A stretch of 64,000 bases of DNA, from the NCBI GenBank assembly GCA_001442925.1, contig LDXX01000007.1:1-64000 (forward strand), in the 5' to 3' direction. How positions within the stretch are numbered: the first letter of the stretch is position 1; every line of letters starts with the position of its first letter. Both the position numbers and the translations under genes were made by a program. The stretch is from Candidatus Kryptonium thompsonii (GTDB taxonomy: Bacteria > Bacteroidota > Ignavibacteria > Kryptoniales > Kryptoniaceae). Of the stretch, positions 8,978-18,484 are shown piece after piece. Under the pieces are notes generated by a model. It did not search any database. It saw only the letters and a program-made list of their open reading frames with translations, and was not told the DNA's origin.

Positions 8978-10960
8978 ATGAGGTTATATATCATATTTAT
9001 TTCAGTTTTTATTTTGATGTTTAGTATTTCTCTGTTTGCACAACAAGGCATTTGGGGTGAGGGTTATAATTTCATTAAAAGGAATTTCAAAATTAGTGGT
9101 GAGATAGGAGGGTACGGAGAATATTATACAACGACCAGTGAATATGCCAGAAGACCTAACAATACAGGAAGACTATTTTTCAGACCGACAATTAGTTTAT
9201 TTAATTTGATTCAAATTCCATTTGAATTTTTAATTTCCACTGAAGGAAGTTCCGCAAGGCAGGATATTAATCAATTTGGAATAAATCCGAGGTGGTCGTG
9301 GGGTTCATTACATCTGGGAGATTTCAGCACTGAATACTCAAAATATACATTGAGTGGTATTCTAATTCGTGGAGGTGGCATTGATATAAATCCGGGAAAT
9401 TTTCGCTTTTCAACTGCTGCTGGTTTCACAAAACGGGCAGTTCCCGGAGGTGCTCAGGATGGTAGTTTTAAGAGATTTCTTTTTGCGTCAAAAATAGGGT
9501 ATGGGAATGAGTCTGTAAGTTATCTTGATTTAATCTTTGTAAGGGCGAAGGATGAGATATCTTCATTAGATCAAAGCCATAAAAGTATAACAGTTCTATC
9601 ACCAAATGGGAGGGATGTACTTAATATCGGTTCGGTTGTAACAATCACTTGGAATTCATATAATGTTGGTGGTGCAGTTAAAATTGAAATATCTAGGGAT
9701 GGGGGAGCAACGTTTGAGCTAATAGCAGATAAACAGCCAAATGTTGGTTTTTATAATTGGACTGTAACAGGGCCTGCAACTTTTGAAGCGTTGATCAAGA
9801 TATCAAGTGTTGAGGATTCAACGGTATTTGATTTAAGCGATAACTTCTTTTCAATTGGTTCTGGGGTACAGACCACAATTGTTCCCAACACAAATAATAT
9901 CGTAAATCAGAATGCAGTTGTACCTCAGGAAAATTTAGTTTTGGGAGCAAAGGGGAGAATATCTTTTCTGAGGAGTGCAATTAGTTTTGATTTTGATGCA
10001 GCTGGAAGTGTTTACACAAGAGATTTAAGAGCTCAAGAAATTAATATTGATTCATCAAAAATTCCTTCATTCGTTTTAAAGATTTATAAACCGCGCATAA
10101 GCACTAATTATGATTTTGCATTTAATACTGCACTGGGTCTCAGATTTAGTTCATTCAGTACAAAAGTTGGTTATCGAAGAATTCAACCAGGATATAATTC
10201 TTTAGGGACGTCTTATCTTCATAATGACATACAGGAAATTTCTGTAATGAACAATATCACAATATTAAATGTTAATTTGAATTTGTCCTATATTAGACAA
10301 ACTGATAATTTGCTTAAACAAAAATCATTTACCACTGCTCGAAACATTATCACAGCAGGGATCAATGCCAGAATTTTAAAAGGCTGGACAACAACTATTT
10401 CAGGGAATGTTCTTTTGATGACCAATAATTCAAAAAAGGATTCAACGAGGATTAATTTTAGGAGTTATGTTCTGAATCTTAATAACAATTTTGTTTTTGA
10501 CCCTAAAGGATTTACTAAAGGACTTATTAGATCTATAAATTTGAATTATTCACTACAGAGTTCAGATAATAGATCTTACTTACTAAAGAATAACACCACT
10601 TTGGTGCACTCTGTCAATTTAGGGTTGAGTTTTGTAATAAGCAATGAGTTAAGTTCCAGTTTCAGTGCTGGTTTTGTGAGTTCGAGTATTTTTGATACAG
10701 TAAAATCATTCACACATAACTATACATTGAGTTTTCAGCATAAAGCATTTTCAAACAAGCTCAATTCATCGTTGAGTTTATCTTCAGCATTTAACAATGC
10801 AAACAAGTCATATCGTGCAAGCGTCAGCAGTGGTTATAACATAGCTGATTCGGATAATATTACATTATCTATTTCATTTTTGAGGTTTGATGGTAAGACT
10901 TTCAGAGGTGGAAGTTTTAATGAGTTGTTAACTTATTTAACTTATAATCATCGATTTTGA
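8978..10960 (+). CDS. outer-membrane beta-barrel with inserted Kre9/KNH-like Ig domain
   Basis: A 660-residue protein with a signal peptide (about 1-22, ending SLFAQQ). Most of it shows alternating hydrophobic/polar strands ending in aromatic residues, typical of an outer-membrane barrel, and it ends in Phe (YNHRF), as barrel proteins usually do. Residues about 202-292 form a separate Ig-like domain (ITVLSPNGRDVLNIGS ... VTITWNSY ... IEISRDGG) that resembles the Kre9/KNH family. The gene is 17 bases after the FN3 gene, with GAGGGA upstream of the ATG. It closes the three-gene cluster and could be the outer-membrane anchor or channel for the two exported proteins (inference). Confidence 0.8.
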   Translation: MRLYIIFISVFILMFSISLFAQQGIWGEGYNFIKRNFKISGEIGGYGEYYTTTSEYARRPNNTGRLFFRPTISLFNLIQIPFEFLISTEGSSARQDINQFGINPRWSWGSLHLGDFSTEYSKYTLSGILIRGGGIDINPGNFRFSTAAGFTKRAVPGGAQDGSFKRFLFASKIGYGNESVSYLDLIFVRAKDEISSLDQSHKSITVLSPNGRDVLNIGSVVTITWNSYNVGGAVKIEISRDGGATFELIADKQPNVGFYNWTVTGPATFEALIKISSVEDSTVFDLSDNFFSIGSGVQTTIVPNTNNIVNQNAVVPQENLVLGAKGRISFLRSAISFDFDAAGSVYTRDLRAQEINIDSSKIPSFVLKIYKPRISTNYDFAFNTALGLRFSSFSTKVGYRRIQPGYNSLGTSYLHNDIQEISVMNNITILNVNLNLSYIRQTDNLLKQKSFTTARNIITAGINARILKGWTTTISGNVLLMTNNSKKDSTRINFRSYVLNLNNNFVFDPKGFTKGLIRSINLNYSLQSSDNRSYLLKNNTTLVHSVNLGLSFVISNELSSSFSAGFVSSSIFDTVKSFTHNYTLSFQHKAFSNKLNSSLSLSSAFNNANKSYRASVSSGYNIADSDNITLSISFLRFDGKTFRGGSFNELLTYLTYNHRF

Positions 10961-11047
10961 AGTTTAAGGGTGGAGGGTGAGAGAGGAGGAGTTGAAGTAA
11001 TAGGTGTGAGTTAAATTGAGTAAAATTAAAATAAGGAGAAAGAAACT

Positions 11048-13189
11048 ATGATTAGAAAAATTCTATCGTCACTTTTCTTCATTTTTTGGGCTTTCAATTT
11101 TTTATTTTCACAAAGTCCAGAGTGGGTTAATTTTACTGCAAATAAAAATATTCTTTCGCTTACCGTTGAGGGAAATTACATTTGGGTTGGGACTAAAGGA
11201 GGGTTAGTTAGGTTAAATATGCTCACGGGTGAGAAAGTTAACTATAACAGTGCAAATTCAGGTTTGCCAGATAATTATGTTCATGCGATAGCGATAGATG
11301 GGGAGGGTAACAAATGGATTGGGACAGATAGAGGTGGATTAGCAAAGTTTGATGGGGTAAATTGGACTGTTTATGACACATTAAATTCAGGTTTGCCAGA
11401 TAATTATGTTCATGCAATAGTGATAGATGGTCAAGGAAACAAATGGATTGGGACAGCTGGAGGATTAGCGAAGTTTGATGGAGTAAATTGGACTATTTAT
11501 AACACTTCAAATTCAAATCTGCCGGTTAATTGGATTTTTACGATAGTGATAGATGCTCAAGGAAACAAATGGATTGGGACTTGGGGAGGGGGATTAGTGA
11601 AGTTTGATGGATTAAGTTGGAATATTTATAACTCATCAAATTCAAAACTGCCAGATAATTTGATTCATACAATAGTGATAGATGACCAAGGAAACAAATG
11701 GGTTGGAACAGGTAGAGGGTTAGTGAAGTTTGATGGATTAAGTTGGACTGTTTATAATACTTCAAATTCAGGTCTGCCAAGTAATGATGTTTGGGCTATA
11801 GCGATAGATGGGCAGGGTAATAAATGGATTGGGACATATGGAGGGGGGTTAGCGAAGTTTGATGGAACAAATTGGGTTGTCTATGACACATCAAACTCAG
11901 GTCTGCCGGATGATCATGTTACTGCTATAGCCATAGATTCACAAGGAAACAAGTGGATTGGGACAGATGGAAGAGGATTAGCTAAGTTTGATGGAGTAAA
12001 TTGGACTGTTTATAAAATTTCGAACTCAGGTCTTCCGGGTGATTGGGTTTCTGCGGTAGCGATAGATGGACAGGGAAACAAATGGATTGGGACGTATGGG
12101 GAAGGATTAGCGAGGTTTGATGGGGCAAAGTGGACTGTTTATAACACATCAAATTCAGGTCTTCCAGATGATTGGATTAATGCAATAGCTATAGATTCCC
12201 AAGGAAATAAATGGATTGGGACATGGTGGGGTGGATTAGCGAAGTTTGATGGAACAAATTGGACTGTTTATAATTTTTCAAATTCAGGTCTGCCGGGTGA
12301 TTATGTTCGTGCAATAGCAATAGATTCCCAAGGCAACAAATGGGTTGGAACAGCTGGAGGGGGGTTAGCGAAGTTTGATGGTGTAAATTGGACTGTTTAT
12401 AATACACCATTTAATTATGTTACTGCAATAGCAATAGATTCACAAGGGAACAAATGGATTGGGTCAGAAGGAGGAGGTTTAGCAAAGTTTGATGGAGTAA
12501 ATTGGGCTGTTTATAATACTTTAAACTCAGGTCTTCCAGATAATTGGATTAATGCAATAGTGATAGATGGACAAGGGAATAAATGGATTGGGACATGGTG
12601 GGGAGGGTTAGTGAAGTTTGATGGAGTAAATTGGACAGTTTATAACAGATCAAATTCAGGTCTGCCAAATGATTATGTTCATGCAGTAGTGATAGATGGA
12701 CAAGGGAACAAATGGGTTGGGACAGCTGGAGGAGGGTTAGTGAAGTTTGATAGTGTAAATTGGACTGTTTATAGTTCATCAAATTCAGGCCTACCATATA
12801 ATTATGTTTGTGCGATAGCAATAGATAGACAAGGGAACAAATGGATTGGGACAGCTGGAGGATTATCAGTGTATAAAGAGGGTGGGGTAATACTTGATGT
12901 TTATGAGAAAGGAGAGATAATACCGAGGGAGTTTTCGCTTTATCAAAATTATCCGAATCCATTTAATCCTGCGACTGTGATTGAGTTTGATATAGCCGAG
13001 GTTACGGATGTTAGGCTTGAGGTATATGATGTTTTGGGTAGGAAGGTTAAGACAATTCTTGATGAGAGGTTGGAGGTTGGGAGGTATCGTGTCAGGTTTG
13101 ATGGTGGGGATTTGGTGAGTGGGGTGTATTTTTACAGGTTGATCACGGATAAATTTTCAAGTGTAAAGAAGATGGTGTTGGTGAAGTGA
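11048..13189 (+). CDS. T9SS-exported propeller protein with 13 tandem repeats
   Basis: A 713-residue secreted protein. It has a signal peptide (about 1-22, ending FLFSQS) and a divergent first repeat. Thirteen copies follow of a 41-43 residue unit with the core [20 protein letters not shown] and the linker NSGLP, like the repeats of two-component-regulator propellers. Residues about 625-713 are a type IX sorting domain ([19 protein letters not shown] ... VYFYRL ... KKMVLVK). Repeat 10 is short and lacks the NSGLP linker. AAGGAGA lies upstream of the ATG. There are no signalling domains, so it is a stand-alone surface propeller, not a sensor kinase. The ligand is unknown. A broken paralogue lies just downstream. 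Confidence 0.92.
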   Translation: MIRKILSSLFFIFWAFNFLFSQSPEWVNFTANKNILSLTVEGNYIWVGTKGGLVRLNMLTGEKVNYNSANSGLPDNYVHAIAIDGEGNKWIGTDRGGLAKFDGVNWTVYDTLNSGLPDNYVHAIVIDGQGNKWIGTAGGLAKFDGVNWTIYNTSNSNLPVNWIFTIVIDAQGNKWIGTWGGGLVKFDGLSWNIYNSSNSKLPDNLIHTIVIDDQGNKWVGTGRGLVKFDGLSWTVYNTSNSGLPSNDVWAIAIDGQGNKWIGTYGGGLAKFDGTNWVVYDTSNSGLPDDHVTAIAIDSQGNKWIGTDGRGLAKFDGVNWTVYKISNSGLPGDWVSAVAIDGQGNKWIGTYGEGLARFDGAKWTVYNTSNSGLPDDWINAIAIDSQGNKWIGTWWGGLAKFDGTNWTVYNFSNSGLPGDYVRAIAIDSQGNKWVGTAGGGLAKFDGVNWTVYNTPFNYVTAIAIDSQGNKWIGSEGGGLAKFDGVNWAVYNTLNSGLPDNWINAIVIDGQGNKWIGTWWGGLVKFDGVNWTVYNRSNSGLPNDYVHAVVIDGQGNKWVGTAGGGLVKFDSVNWTVYSSSNSGLPYNYVCAIAIDRQGNKWIGTAGGLSVYKEGGVILDVYEKGEIIPREFSLYQNYPNPFNPATVIEFDIAEVTDVRLEVYDVLGRKVKTILDERLEVGRYRVRFDGGDLVSGVYFYRLITDKFSSVKKMVLVK
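11255..12885 (+). repeat. tandem coding repeats, about 126-129 bp each
   Basis: The 13 protein repeats are also strongly alike at DNA level, with recurring blocks such as AACAAATGGATTGGGACA and AAGTTTGATGG. The units are close enough for slippage or recombination. Repeat 10 (around 12402-12510) has lost about five codons. The high identity also creates long antisense open frames in this stretch, which are artefacts. Confidence 0.9.
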
Positions 13190-13294
13190 CTCACTTGTAT
13201 GTGAATTAGCTTATGATAGTAGGGTTTGGTGGTCTTAACAAAAAGTGGAGTTATTTTTAAAATTTTAGCAAGTTAAACTAAATAGAGGGAAACC

Positions 13295-14099
13295 ATGAAG
13301 AAAGGAATTTTATCTTCGCTTTTTTTCATTTTTTGGTTTTCAATTTTTCATTTGCTCAAAGTCCCGAGTGGGTTAATTTCACTGCTGGAAATTATATTCA
13401 AGCGCTTGCGTTTGAGGGTGATTACATTTGGGTTGGGACAGAAGGTGGTGGTTTAGTTAAGTTAAACATGGTTACTGGTGAAAAGGTTCACTATAATAAG
13501 GCAAATTCAGGTCTGCCAAGTAATTGGGTTCTTGCGATTGCGATAGATGGTCAAGGTAATAAATGGATTGGGACAGATTGGGGAGGGTTAGTGAAGTTTG
13601 ATGGCCTAAATTGGACTGTTTACAATACTTCAAATTCAAGTCTGCCAAGTGACACTATTTTTGCAATAGCAATAGATTCCAAGGGAAGCAGATGGATTGG
13701 GACAAGTAGAGGACTTGCAAAGTTTGATAGGGTAAATTGGACAGTTTATAACACTTCGAATTCAGGTCTGCCAAGTAATTATGTTTATGCAATTGCAATG
13801 GATGGGTAAGGCAACAAATGGATTGGAACATGGAGAGGAGGATTATCAAAGTTTGACGGAGTAAAGTGGAGTGTTGTTAATACTTCAAATTCAGGTTTAC
13901 CAAATAATAATGTTTATGCAATCGCAATAGATTCACAAGGAAACAAATGGATTGGGACAGATGGAGGTCTTGCAGTGTATAGGGAGGGCGGAGTGATACT
14001 TGATGTTTATAGAAAGAAGGGAAGATAATACCGAATCAATTTAATTTAGGTATTGTTATTAAGTTTGATATACCTAAGGTTTCAGATGATATTGGTTAA
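13295..14099 (+). pseudogene. decayed paralogue of the T9SS propeller protein
   Basis: The ATG at 13295 starts a signal peptide almost the same as that of the upstream propeller gene ([14 protein letters not shown]). The reading then needs a one-base shift near 13335-13340 to continue as [14 protein letters not shown]. About four propeller repeats follow. A TAA at 13807-13809 replaces the glutamine codon of DGQGNKW. The same frame continues with good repeat sequence to a second stop at 14026-14028. One more base shift then recovers a damaged sorting domain (IPNQFNLGIVIKFDIPKVSD) that has lost the NYPNPFNP core and ends at 14097-14099. Two frameshifts, one nonsense codon and a truncated sorting domain make expression as a functional protein unlikely. 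Confidence 0.85.
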
Positions 14100-14328
14100 A
14101 TAATTGAGGAACCTTCCTTATTCCTGACATCGGCTCATATTTTTGTGTAAAAAATTGATAAAAACAAGAGTTCAAATATGAACAAATTAGTTGCAATGCA
14201 TCACGTCAGAAAACATAAAATCGAGTGGATGATTCAAGGAAGATCCACATTTTACTGAAGATGTGCGTCTTTAGTTTAGCGAAATTCATCAAAACATTAT
14301 TAACCAAAAACTAAACGAAGAGGATAAA

Positions 14329-14886
14329 ATGAGGAATCAATTTTCATTTTTAGTAGTGGTAGTAGTTTTAATGGCAGGTATTTTAACTGTGGTAACTCCA
14401 GCATCTGGCCAAAACCCACAAAGGGTTGTATCTGTTAATCCTGTGGGTCTTATTTTTGGAATTGCTGATGTAGAATACCAACAGAATATTGATAAAAGTT
14501 CTGCATGGGCTGTGGAAGCTCTATATTGGGGTCACAAGATTGTAGATTGGAGCTGGAGCGCTGTTGGTGCAGGAGGAAGTTATAGAAAGTGGTTCTTCAG
14601 TTTCAAAGGAGAAAACCCCACGGCACCAGAAGGTGGTTATTGGAGCGTTGGAGTAGATGCGTTATTTTTATCAGCTACATATGCATCGGAAAGGGCCTCT
14701 TCTTTCACTTTTGGTCCTAGGGGTGGGGTAGGTTACAGATGGCTTTTAGGAAGTAAAAAGAATTTTTCAATTAGTGTAGGTATAGAAGTAATGTATTACT
14801 TTGGAAGTATAGAGATTTTAGGTGTGAAAATGCCTTATACGGGCATAGGATATAGCACACCATTAAGCATCGGTTATGCATGGTAA
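14329..14886 (+). CDS. small exported barrel-like protein, function unknown
   Basis: A 185-residue protein with a signal peptide (about 1-27, cleaved near ASGQNP). The mature part (QRVVSVNPVGLIFGIADVEYQQ ...) has alternating hydrophobic strands, many aromatic and glycine residues and a C-terminal IGYAW, which fits a small eight-stranded outer-membrane barrel (DUF3575 or OmpA-like by pattern only). GAGGATAAA precedes the ATG. It stands alone between the pseudogene and a convergent kinase gene. I do not recognise a specific family. Confidence 0.7.
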   Translation: MRNQFSFLVVVVVLMAGILTVVTPASGQNPQRVVSVNPVGLIFGIADVEYQQNIDKSSAWAVEALYWGHKIVDWSWSAVGAGGSYRKWFFSFKGENPTAPEGGYWSVGVDALFLSATYASERASSFTFGPRGGVGYRWLLGSKKNFSISVGIEVMYYFGSIEILGVKMPYTGIGYSTPLSIGYAW

Positions 14887-15210
14887 AAATAATTTTATCT
14901 TAAGACTAATTGTTGACCTCCTTTTAGCCTGCAACCAATAGGCAAAGTGAGTACACAATATCTATTACACATATTTGAATAGATAAGTGGTGAGTCCGCA
15001 TCCTTGCGGGCTCGCCATAATTCGTCTATCTTACTTGCTAAATTACAAACTGAAAATACAATAGTAACCTCTGTGGTTGTCCCAAATAACAAAATCTTTT
15101 TAGGATGTGTTTAGCACAGACTTTATTAAGAATGCGGGAAAAATAACCCAACCTCCTCAATCTCAAATTCAATTCCCTTTCTAATTCCTTTTTGAAAGCG
15201 CATATATGCT
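14887..15210. other. 324-bp convergent intergenic region
   Basis: No gene is seen here. The region separates a plus-strand barrel gene from a minus-strand kinase, so it should hold both transcript ends. The only structure I see is the hairpin at 14989-15016. The only open frame longer than about 60 codons is a minus-strand one at 14895-15092 with no recognisable protein character. Confidence 0.7.
14989..15016. terminator. GC-rich hairpin between convergent genes
   Basis: The arms GGTGAGTCCGCA and TGCGGGCTCGCC form a 12-bp stem with two G-T pairs around a 4-base loop. It lies between two converging genes but lacks a T run on either side. It may be a bidirectional terminator or a REP-like palindrome. 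Confidence 0.45.
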
Positions 15211-16179
15211 TTACACGCTAGTGTAAGTTAACTCTTCAAACGCGAGCGCACCTGCGCCAAGAATTCCAGCTTTGTTTCCAAGCATAGCGGGGATTACAAT
15301 GGCTTTTTCTGCAATTGGTTTCAATGCTCTTGATTTAACAGTTTCATTGATTGAGTCAAATAAAATTTTTCCGGCTTTTGCGACTCCACCTCCTATGATT
15401 GCAACAGTTATATCAAATAGATTCATAACGGAAGCAAGCATTACTCCGACATAAAATCCAGTCTTTTTCCAAACATTAATTGCAAATTCATCGCCTTGTT
15501 CTGCTGCAAGTGAAATTATATAGGGTTCAATTTTTGAAAGGTCACCACTTATAAGCTCGATTATTTTTGAGTTTGAATTCGCCTTGAGTTCTTCGGCAAC
15601 CCATGATGATAGGTATTTTTGGCCAACATAAGCTTCAGCACAGCCATAATTTCCACAGTTACATTTTGGACCATTAAAGTTAATCGTGACGTGTCCTATT
15701 TCTCCGGCTCCGCCCGTTGGTCCACGATATATTTTCCCTCCGATTATAATTCCGCCCCCTATACCTGTTCCAAGCGTTACCATTATGAAATTCGGATGTT
15801 CTTTTCCAGCGCCAAATTTTGCCTCACCAATTGCAGCGACATTTGCGTCATTGTCAACGATCGTCTTTAAACCTGTTATCTTCCCAACTTCCTTTGCTAA
15901 GTAAACAACCGTCCATCCCGGAAAATTAGGTGGATATTTGACTCCACCTTCAGGGTCAACTTGTCCAGGTGCTCCAATTCCAACGCCAAGAATTTCTCCC
16001 TCATCGAAATTTTGGGCGAGTTTTTTCACAATTTTTGATATCTGTTCAATTACATGTGAAGGTCCTTTTTCAGCTTCGGTTGGTATTGAATCCTCAAGAA
16101 CGATGTTGCCTGTTTCATCAACTATACCAGCTTTAATGAATGTTCCACCGAGGTCCACACCGATAGCGAATTTTTTCAT
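15211..16179 (-). CDS. ROK-family glucokinase-like sugar kinase
   Basis: A 322-residue cytoplasmic kinase expected to phosphorylate glucose or a related hexose using ATP. It has the N-terminal phosphate-binding DLGGTFIKAG, the conserved VDNDANVAA and GTGIGGG segments, and the ROK zinc motif CNCGNYGCAE. The C-terminal GGGVAKAG segment also fits. The length is normal for the family. The ATG at 16179 is 8 bases after the stop of rarA, so the two may be cotranscribed. Substrate choice (glucose versus N-acetyl sugars) cannot be fixed from sequence alone. The family call is firm. Confidence 0.92.
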   Translation of the reverse strand: MKKFAIGVDLGGTFIKAGIVDETGNIVLEDSIPTEAEKGPSHVIEQISKIVKKLAQNFDEGEILGVGIGAPGQVDPEGGVKYPPNFPGWTVVYLAKEVGKITGLKTIVDNDANVAAIGEAKFGAGKEHPNFIMVTLGTGIGGGIIIGGKIYRGPTGGAGEIGHVTINFNGPKCNCGNYGCAEAYVGQKYLSSWVAEELKANSNSKIIELISGDLSKIEPYIISLAAEQGDEFAINVWKKTGFYVGVMLASVMNLFDITVAIIGGGVAKAGKILFDSINETVKSRALKPIAEKAIVIPAMLGNKAGILGAGALAFEELTYTSV

Positions 16180-16187
16180 CCGAATTT

Positions 16188-17486
16188 TTATTTTTGTTTT
16201 CTTTTATTCCACAATTTCTCAAGTCGCTCTTTTAGAATTTTTTCTCTTCCAAGTTCGGTGGGCCTGTAGTAAATTTTATCCTTAATTTCATCTGGTAGAA
16301 ATTGTTGTTCGACGAAATGATCCGGGAACTCATGGCTATATTTATAGCCCTTGCCATAGCCGAGTTCTTCCATCAGTTTTGTTGGTGCGTTTCTTAGATG
16401 GAGTGGCACTGGAAGTTCACCATACTTTTGCGCGTCTTCCATTGCTTCTTCGATTGCAATATATGCTGCGTTGCTTTTTGGGCAACTTGCTAAATAGGTT
16501 GCAACTTGTGCAAGGATTATTCGAGCTTCTGGCATTCCGACATAATCGACAGCAGTGAAACAACTTGTTGCAAGTGTTAAAGCGTAGGGTTCCGCATTTC
16601 CAATATCTTCGCTTGCTAAAATTATCAACCTTCTTGCGATAAATTTTGGATCTTCTCCCGCAAGCAACATTCTGGCAAGCCAATAAACAGCTGCATCTGG
16701 GTCGCTTCCACGAACACTTTTTATGAAGGCTGAGATCAAATTATAGTGTTCTTCTCCTGCTTTGTCATATTTAAAATGTTTGCGTTGAAATGCTTCTGAA
16801 ATAATTTCTTTCGTCAAAAATATCTCGTTTTTATCTGTTGGTTTTGCAATTTTTACGGCGACTTCAAGTGCGTTTAACATAACTCGTGCGTCTCCCCCTG
16901 AATAGAGAAAGAGTGTTTCCTTATCCTCAATGTGGATTTTAAACTTTGAAAGTATTTCGTCATTTGTCAGGGCTCGCTGGAGAATTGTCTCAAGCTCTTT
17001 GACTCCAAACGGTTCAAGTACAAAAACTTGGCATCTTGATAACAGTGGCGATATTATTTCAAATGAAGGATTTTCTGTTGTTGCGCCTATGAGTATAATT
17101 GTTCCTTTTTCAACGCTGTTAAGAAGGACGCTTTGCTGTGCCTTGTTAAACCTATGGATTTCGTCGATGAAAAGTATCGTCTTTTTCCCGTAGTATTTTA
17201 GATTTTTTTCAGCTTTTTCAATGATTTCTTTTATTTCTTTTGTACCCGACAGAACCGCATTTATTTGAAAGAAATCAGCATTGACTTTTTCAGCAATTAT
17301 TTTAGCAAGCGTTGTTTTCCCAACCCCAGGTGGACCCCACAGGATCATCGATTGGATTTCACCAGTTTCAATCATTATTCGCAAAGGCTTTCCAGGACCG
17401 ATTATGTGTTCCTGCCCCACAAACTCATCAAGTGTTTTCGGTCTTATTCTGTCCGCGAGTGGCGGGTAAATTTTTTCGGTTTTCAT
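16188..17486 (-). CDS. rarA: replication-associated recombination protein A (AAA+ ATPase)
   Basis: A 432-residue AAA+ protein of the RarA/MgsA/WRNIP1 family, which acts at stalled replication forks with single-strand binding protein. The N-terminus PLADRIRPKTLDEFVGQEHI is typical. Walker A is GPPGVGKTT near residues 51-59, Walker B is ILFIDEIHRFNKAQQ, and sensor 1 is GATTENPSFE. The C-terminal tetramerisation region contains RGSDPDAAVYWLARML and RNAPTKLMEELGYGKGY. The length matches the family. It sits between the ftsB-like gene (17 bases upstream) and the ROK kinase. Confidence 0.96.
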   Translation of the reverse strand: MKTEKIYPPLADRIRPKTLDEFVGQEHIIGPGKPLRIMIETGEIQSMILWGPPGVGKTTLAKIIAEKVNADFFQINAVLSGTKEIKEIIEKAEKNLKYYGKKTILFIDEIHRFNKAQQSVLLNSVEKGTIILIGATTENPSFEIISPLLSRCQVFVLEPFGVKELETILQRALTNDEILSKFKIHIEDKETLFLYSGGDARVMLNALEVAVKIAKPTDKNEIFLTKEIISEAFQRKHFKYDKAGEEHYNLISAFIKSVRGSDPDAAVYWLARMLLAGEDPKFIARRLIILASEDIGNAEPYALTLATSCFTAVDYVGMPEARIILAQVATYLASCPKSNAAYIAIEEAMEDAQKYGELPVPLHLRNAPTKLMEELGYGKGYKYSHEFPDHFVEQQFLPDEIKDKIYYRPTELGREKILKERLEKLWNKRKQK

Positions 17487-17503
17487 TTTTGGGAATGAAT
17501 AAT

Positions 17504-17791
17504 TTACTTTTCTTTTATATTGTAAACTTCTTCACCTTCCCTTGCCATGCCGTATTTTTCGCGGGCTATCCTTTCGATTTCTTTAGGGTCTGTTTCAAGT
17601 TTGTGAATCTTCTGTTTTAGAGATGCGTTTTCCCTCTCCAATATCTCGATCTTCTTTTTCAATTTGTTTAATTCAATTTCAACTCTTATCCGTTTCATAA
17701 GCCCTTTTTCAGCGAATATAAGGTAAAGTAAAAGCGCGATTAGAATACCGCCGAGGATTATATTTACAGGGTTTGAAAAAAGTTTTTTCAT
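17504..17791 (-). CDS. FtsB/DivIC-type septum formation initiator
   Basis: A 95-residue bitopic membrane protein: a short N-terminus, one transmembrane helix (about 10-26, IILGGILIALLLYLIF), then a periplasmic leucine-zipper coiled coil (about 33-68). It ends with the family signature DPKEIERIAREKYGMAREGEEVY. FtsB/DivIC proteins bridge early and late divisome components. The length and domain order fit exactly. It heads the minus-strand group with rarA and the ROK kinase. Confidence 0.9.
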   Translation of the reverse strand: MKKLFSNPVNIILGGILIALLLYLIFAEKGLMKRIRVEIELNKLKKKIEILERENASLKQKIHKLETDPKEIERIAREKYGMAREGEEVYNIKEK

Positions 17792-17846
17792 TTAAGCATA
17801 TTTTTTGATTTCGCTGTTGAAAATATAAAAAAGATAGCAAGAAGTA

Positions 17847-17856
17847 GCAAATTTGC
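17847..17856. promoter_or_regulatory. short palindrome in a divergent promoter region
   Basis: GCAAATTTGC is a perfect 10-base palindrome in the 123-base gap between the divergent ftsB-like gene and the PEBP gene. It could be an operator, but it is AT-rich and short, so chance is a fair explanation. Confidence 0.2.
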
Positions 17857-17914
17857 ATATTTGCCAAAATTTGTTTAATTAATTTAGCGGTGAAAAATAA
17901 ATTTTTGATCGCAT

Positions 17915-18463
17915 ATGAAGATGAAATACATTTTTCTGTTTTTCCTTTGTTTTCTTATCATAACTCAAACCAATGCTCAAAAAAGAGGGGGTGAAAAGAT
18001 GTTCACTATCAAATCAACAGCATTTAAAGACGGTGAAACGATTCCAAAAAAGTTTACCTGCGATGGGCAGGATTATTCACCGGAGCTAAGTTGGGAGAAT
18101 GTTCCAGCTGGAACCAAAAGTTTCGCTCTGATCTGTGAGGATCCAGATGCCCCGGGAGGAACATTTATACACTGGGTTATCTACGATATTCCAGCAAATG
18201 TGACAAAGCTTGCTGAGAATGTGAAAAAAGTTGGTCTCGTTGATAATAAGATTAAACAAGGGATAAATGATTTTGGTAGAATTGGATATGGTGGACCATG
18301 CCCTCCGCGTGGACACAAACCGCATCGTTATATTTTTAAACTCTATGCCCTCGATATCGAAACACTCGGGCTGAATTCCGGAGCGACAGCTGAGCAAGTT
18401 GAGGCTAAGGCAAAGGGACATATTCTTGGGGAGGCAAGGATAACGGGTTTATATGGTCGGTAA
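17915..18463 (+). CDS. exported YbhB/YbcL-type PEBP protein
   Basis: A 182-residue phosphatidylethanolamine-binding-protein family member (bacterial Raf-kinase-inhibitor-like group). It has a signal peptide (about 1-21, ending TNAQKRGG), so it is probably periplasmic. The conserved ligand-site segments are present: DGQDYSPELSWENVP, CEDPDAPGGTFIHWVIYDIP and YGGPCPPRGHKPHRYIF. Bacterial members have few known functions. It is followed 21 bases later by asparaginase, perhaps in one transcript. Confidence 0.9.
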   Translation: MKMKYIFLFFLCFLIITQTNAQKRGGEKMFTIKSTAFKDGETIPKKFTCDGQDYSPELSWENVPAGTKSFALICEDPDAPGGTFIHWVIYDIPANVTKLAENVKKVGLVDNKIKQGINDFGRIGYGGPCPPRGHKPHRYIFKLYALDIETLGLNSGATAEQVEAKAKGHILGEARITGLYGR

Positions 18464-18484
18464 TATTTGATTTATGTTGAACAT

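Noticed and set aside
11255-12885. Regular repeats that could suggest a CRISPR array
   Set aside because: The units are contiguous coding repeats of about 126-129 bp in one open reading frame, with no unique spacers between short identical repeats.
12549-12962. 137-codon open frame on the minus strand
   Set aside because: It is the antisense shadow of the propeller repeats. Its protein is low-complexity and repeats with the sense-strand unit; no start signal or family pattern is seen.
14178-14258. Short open frame of 26 codons between the pseudogene and the barrel gene
   Set aside because: It has no ribosome site and no recognisable protein character.
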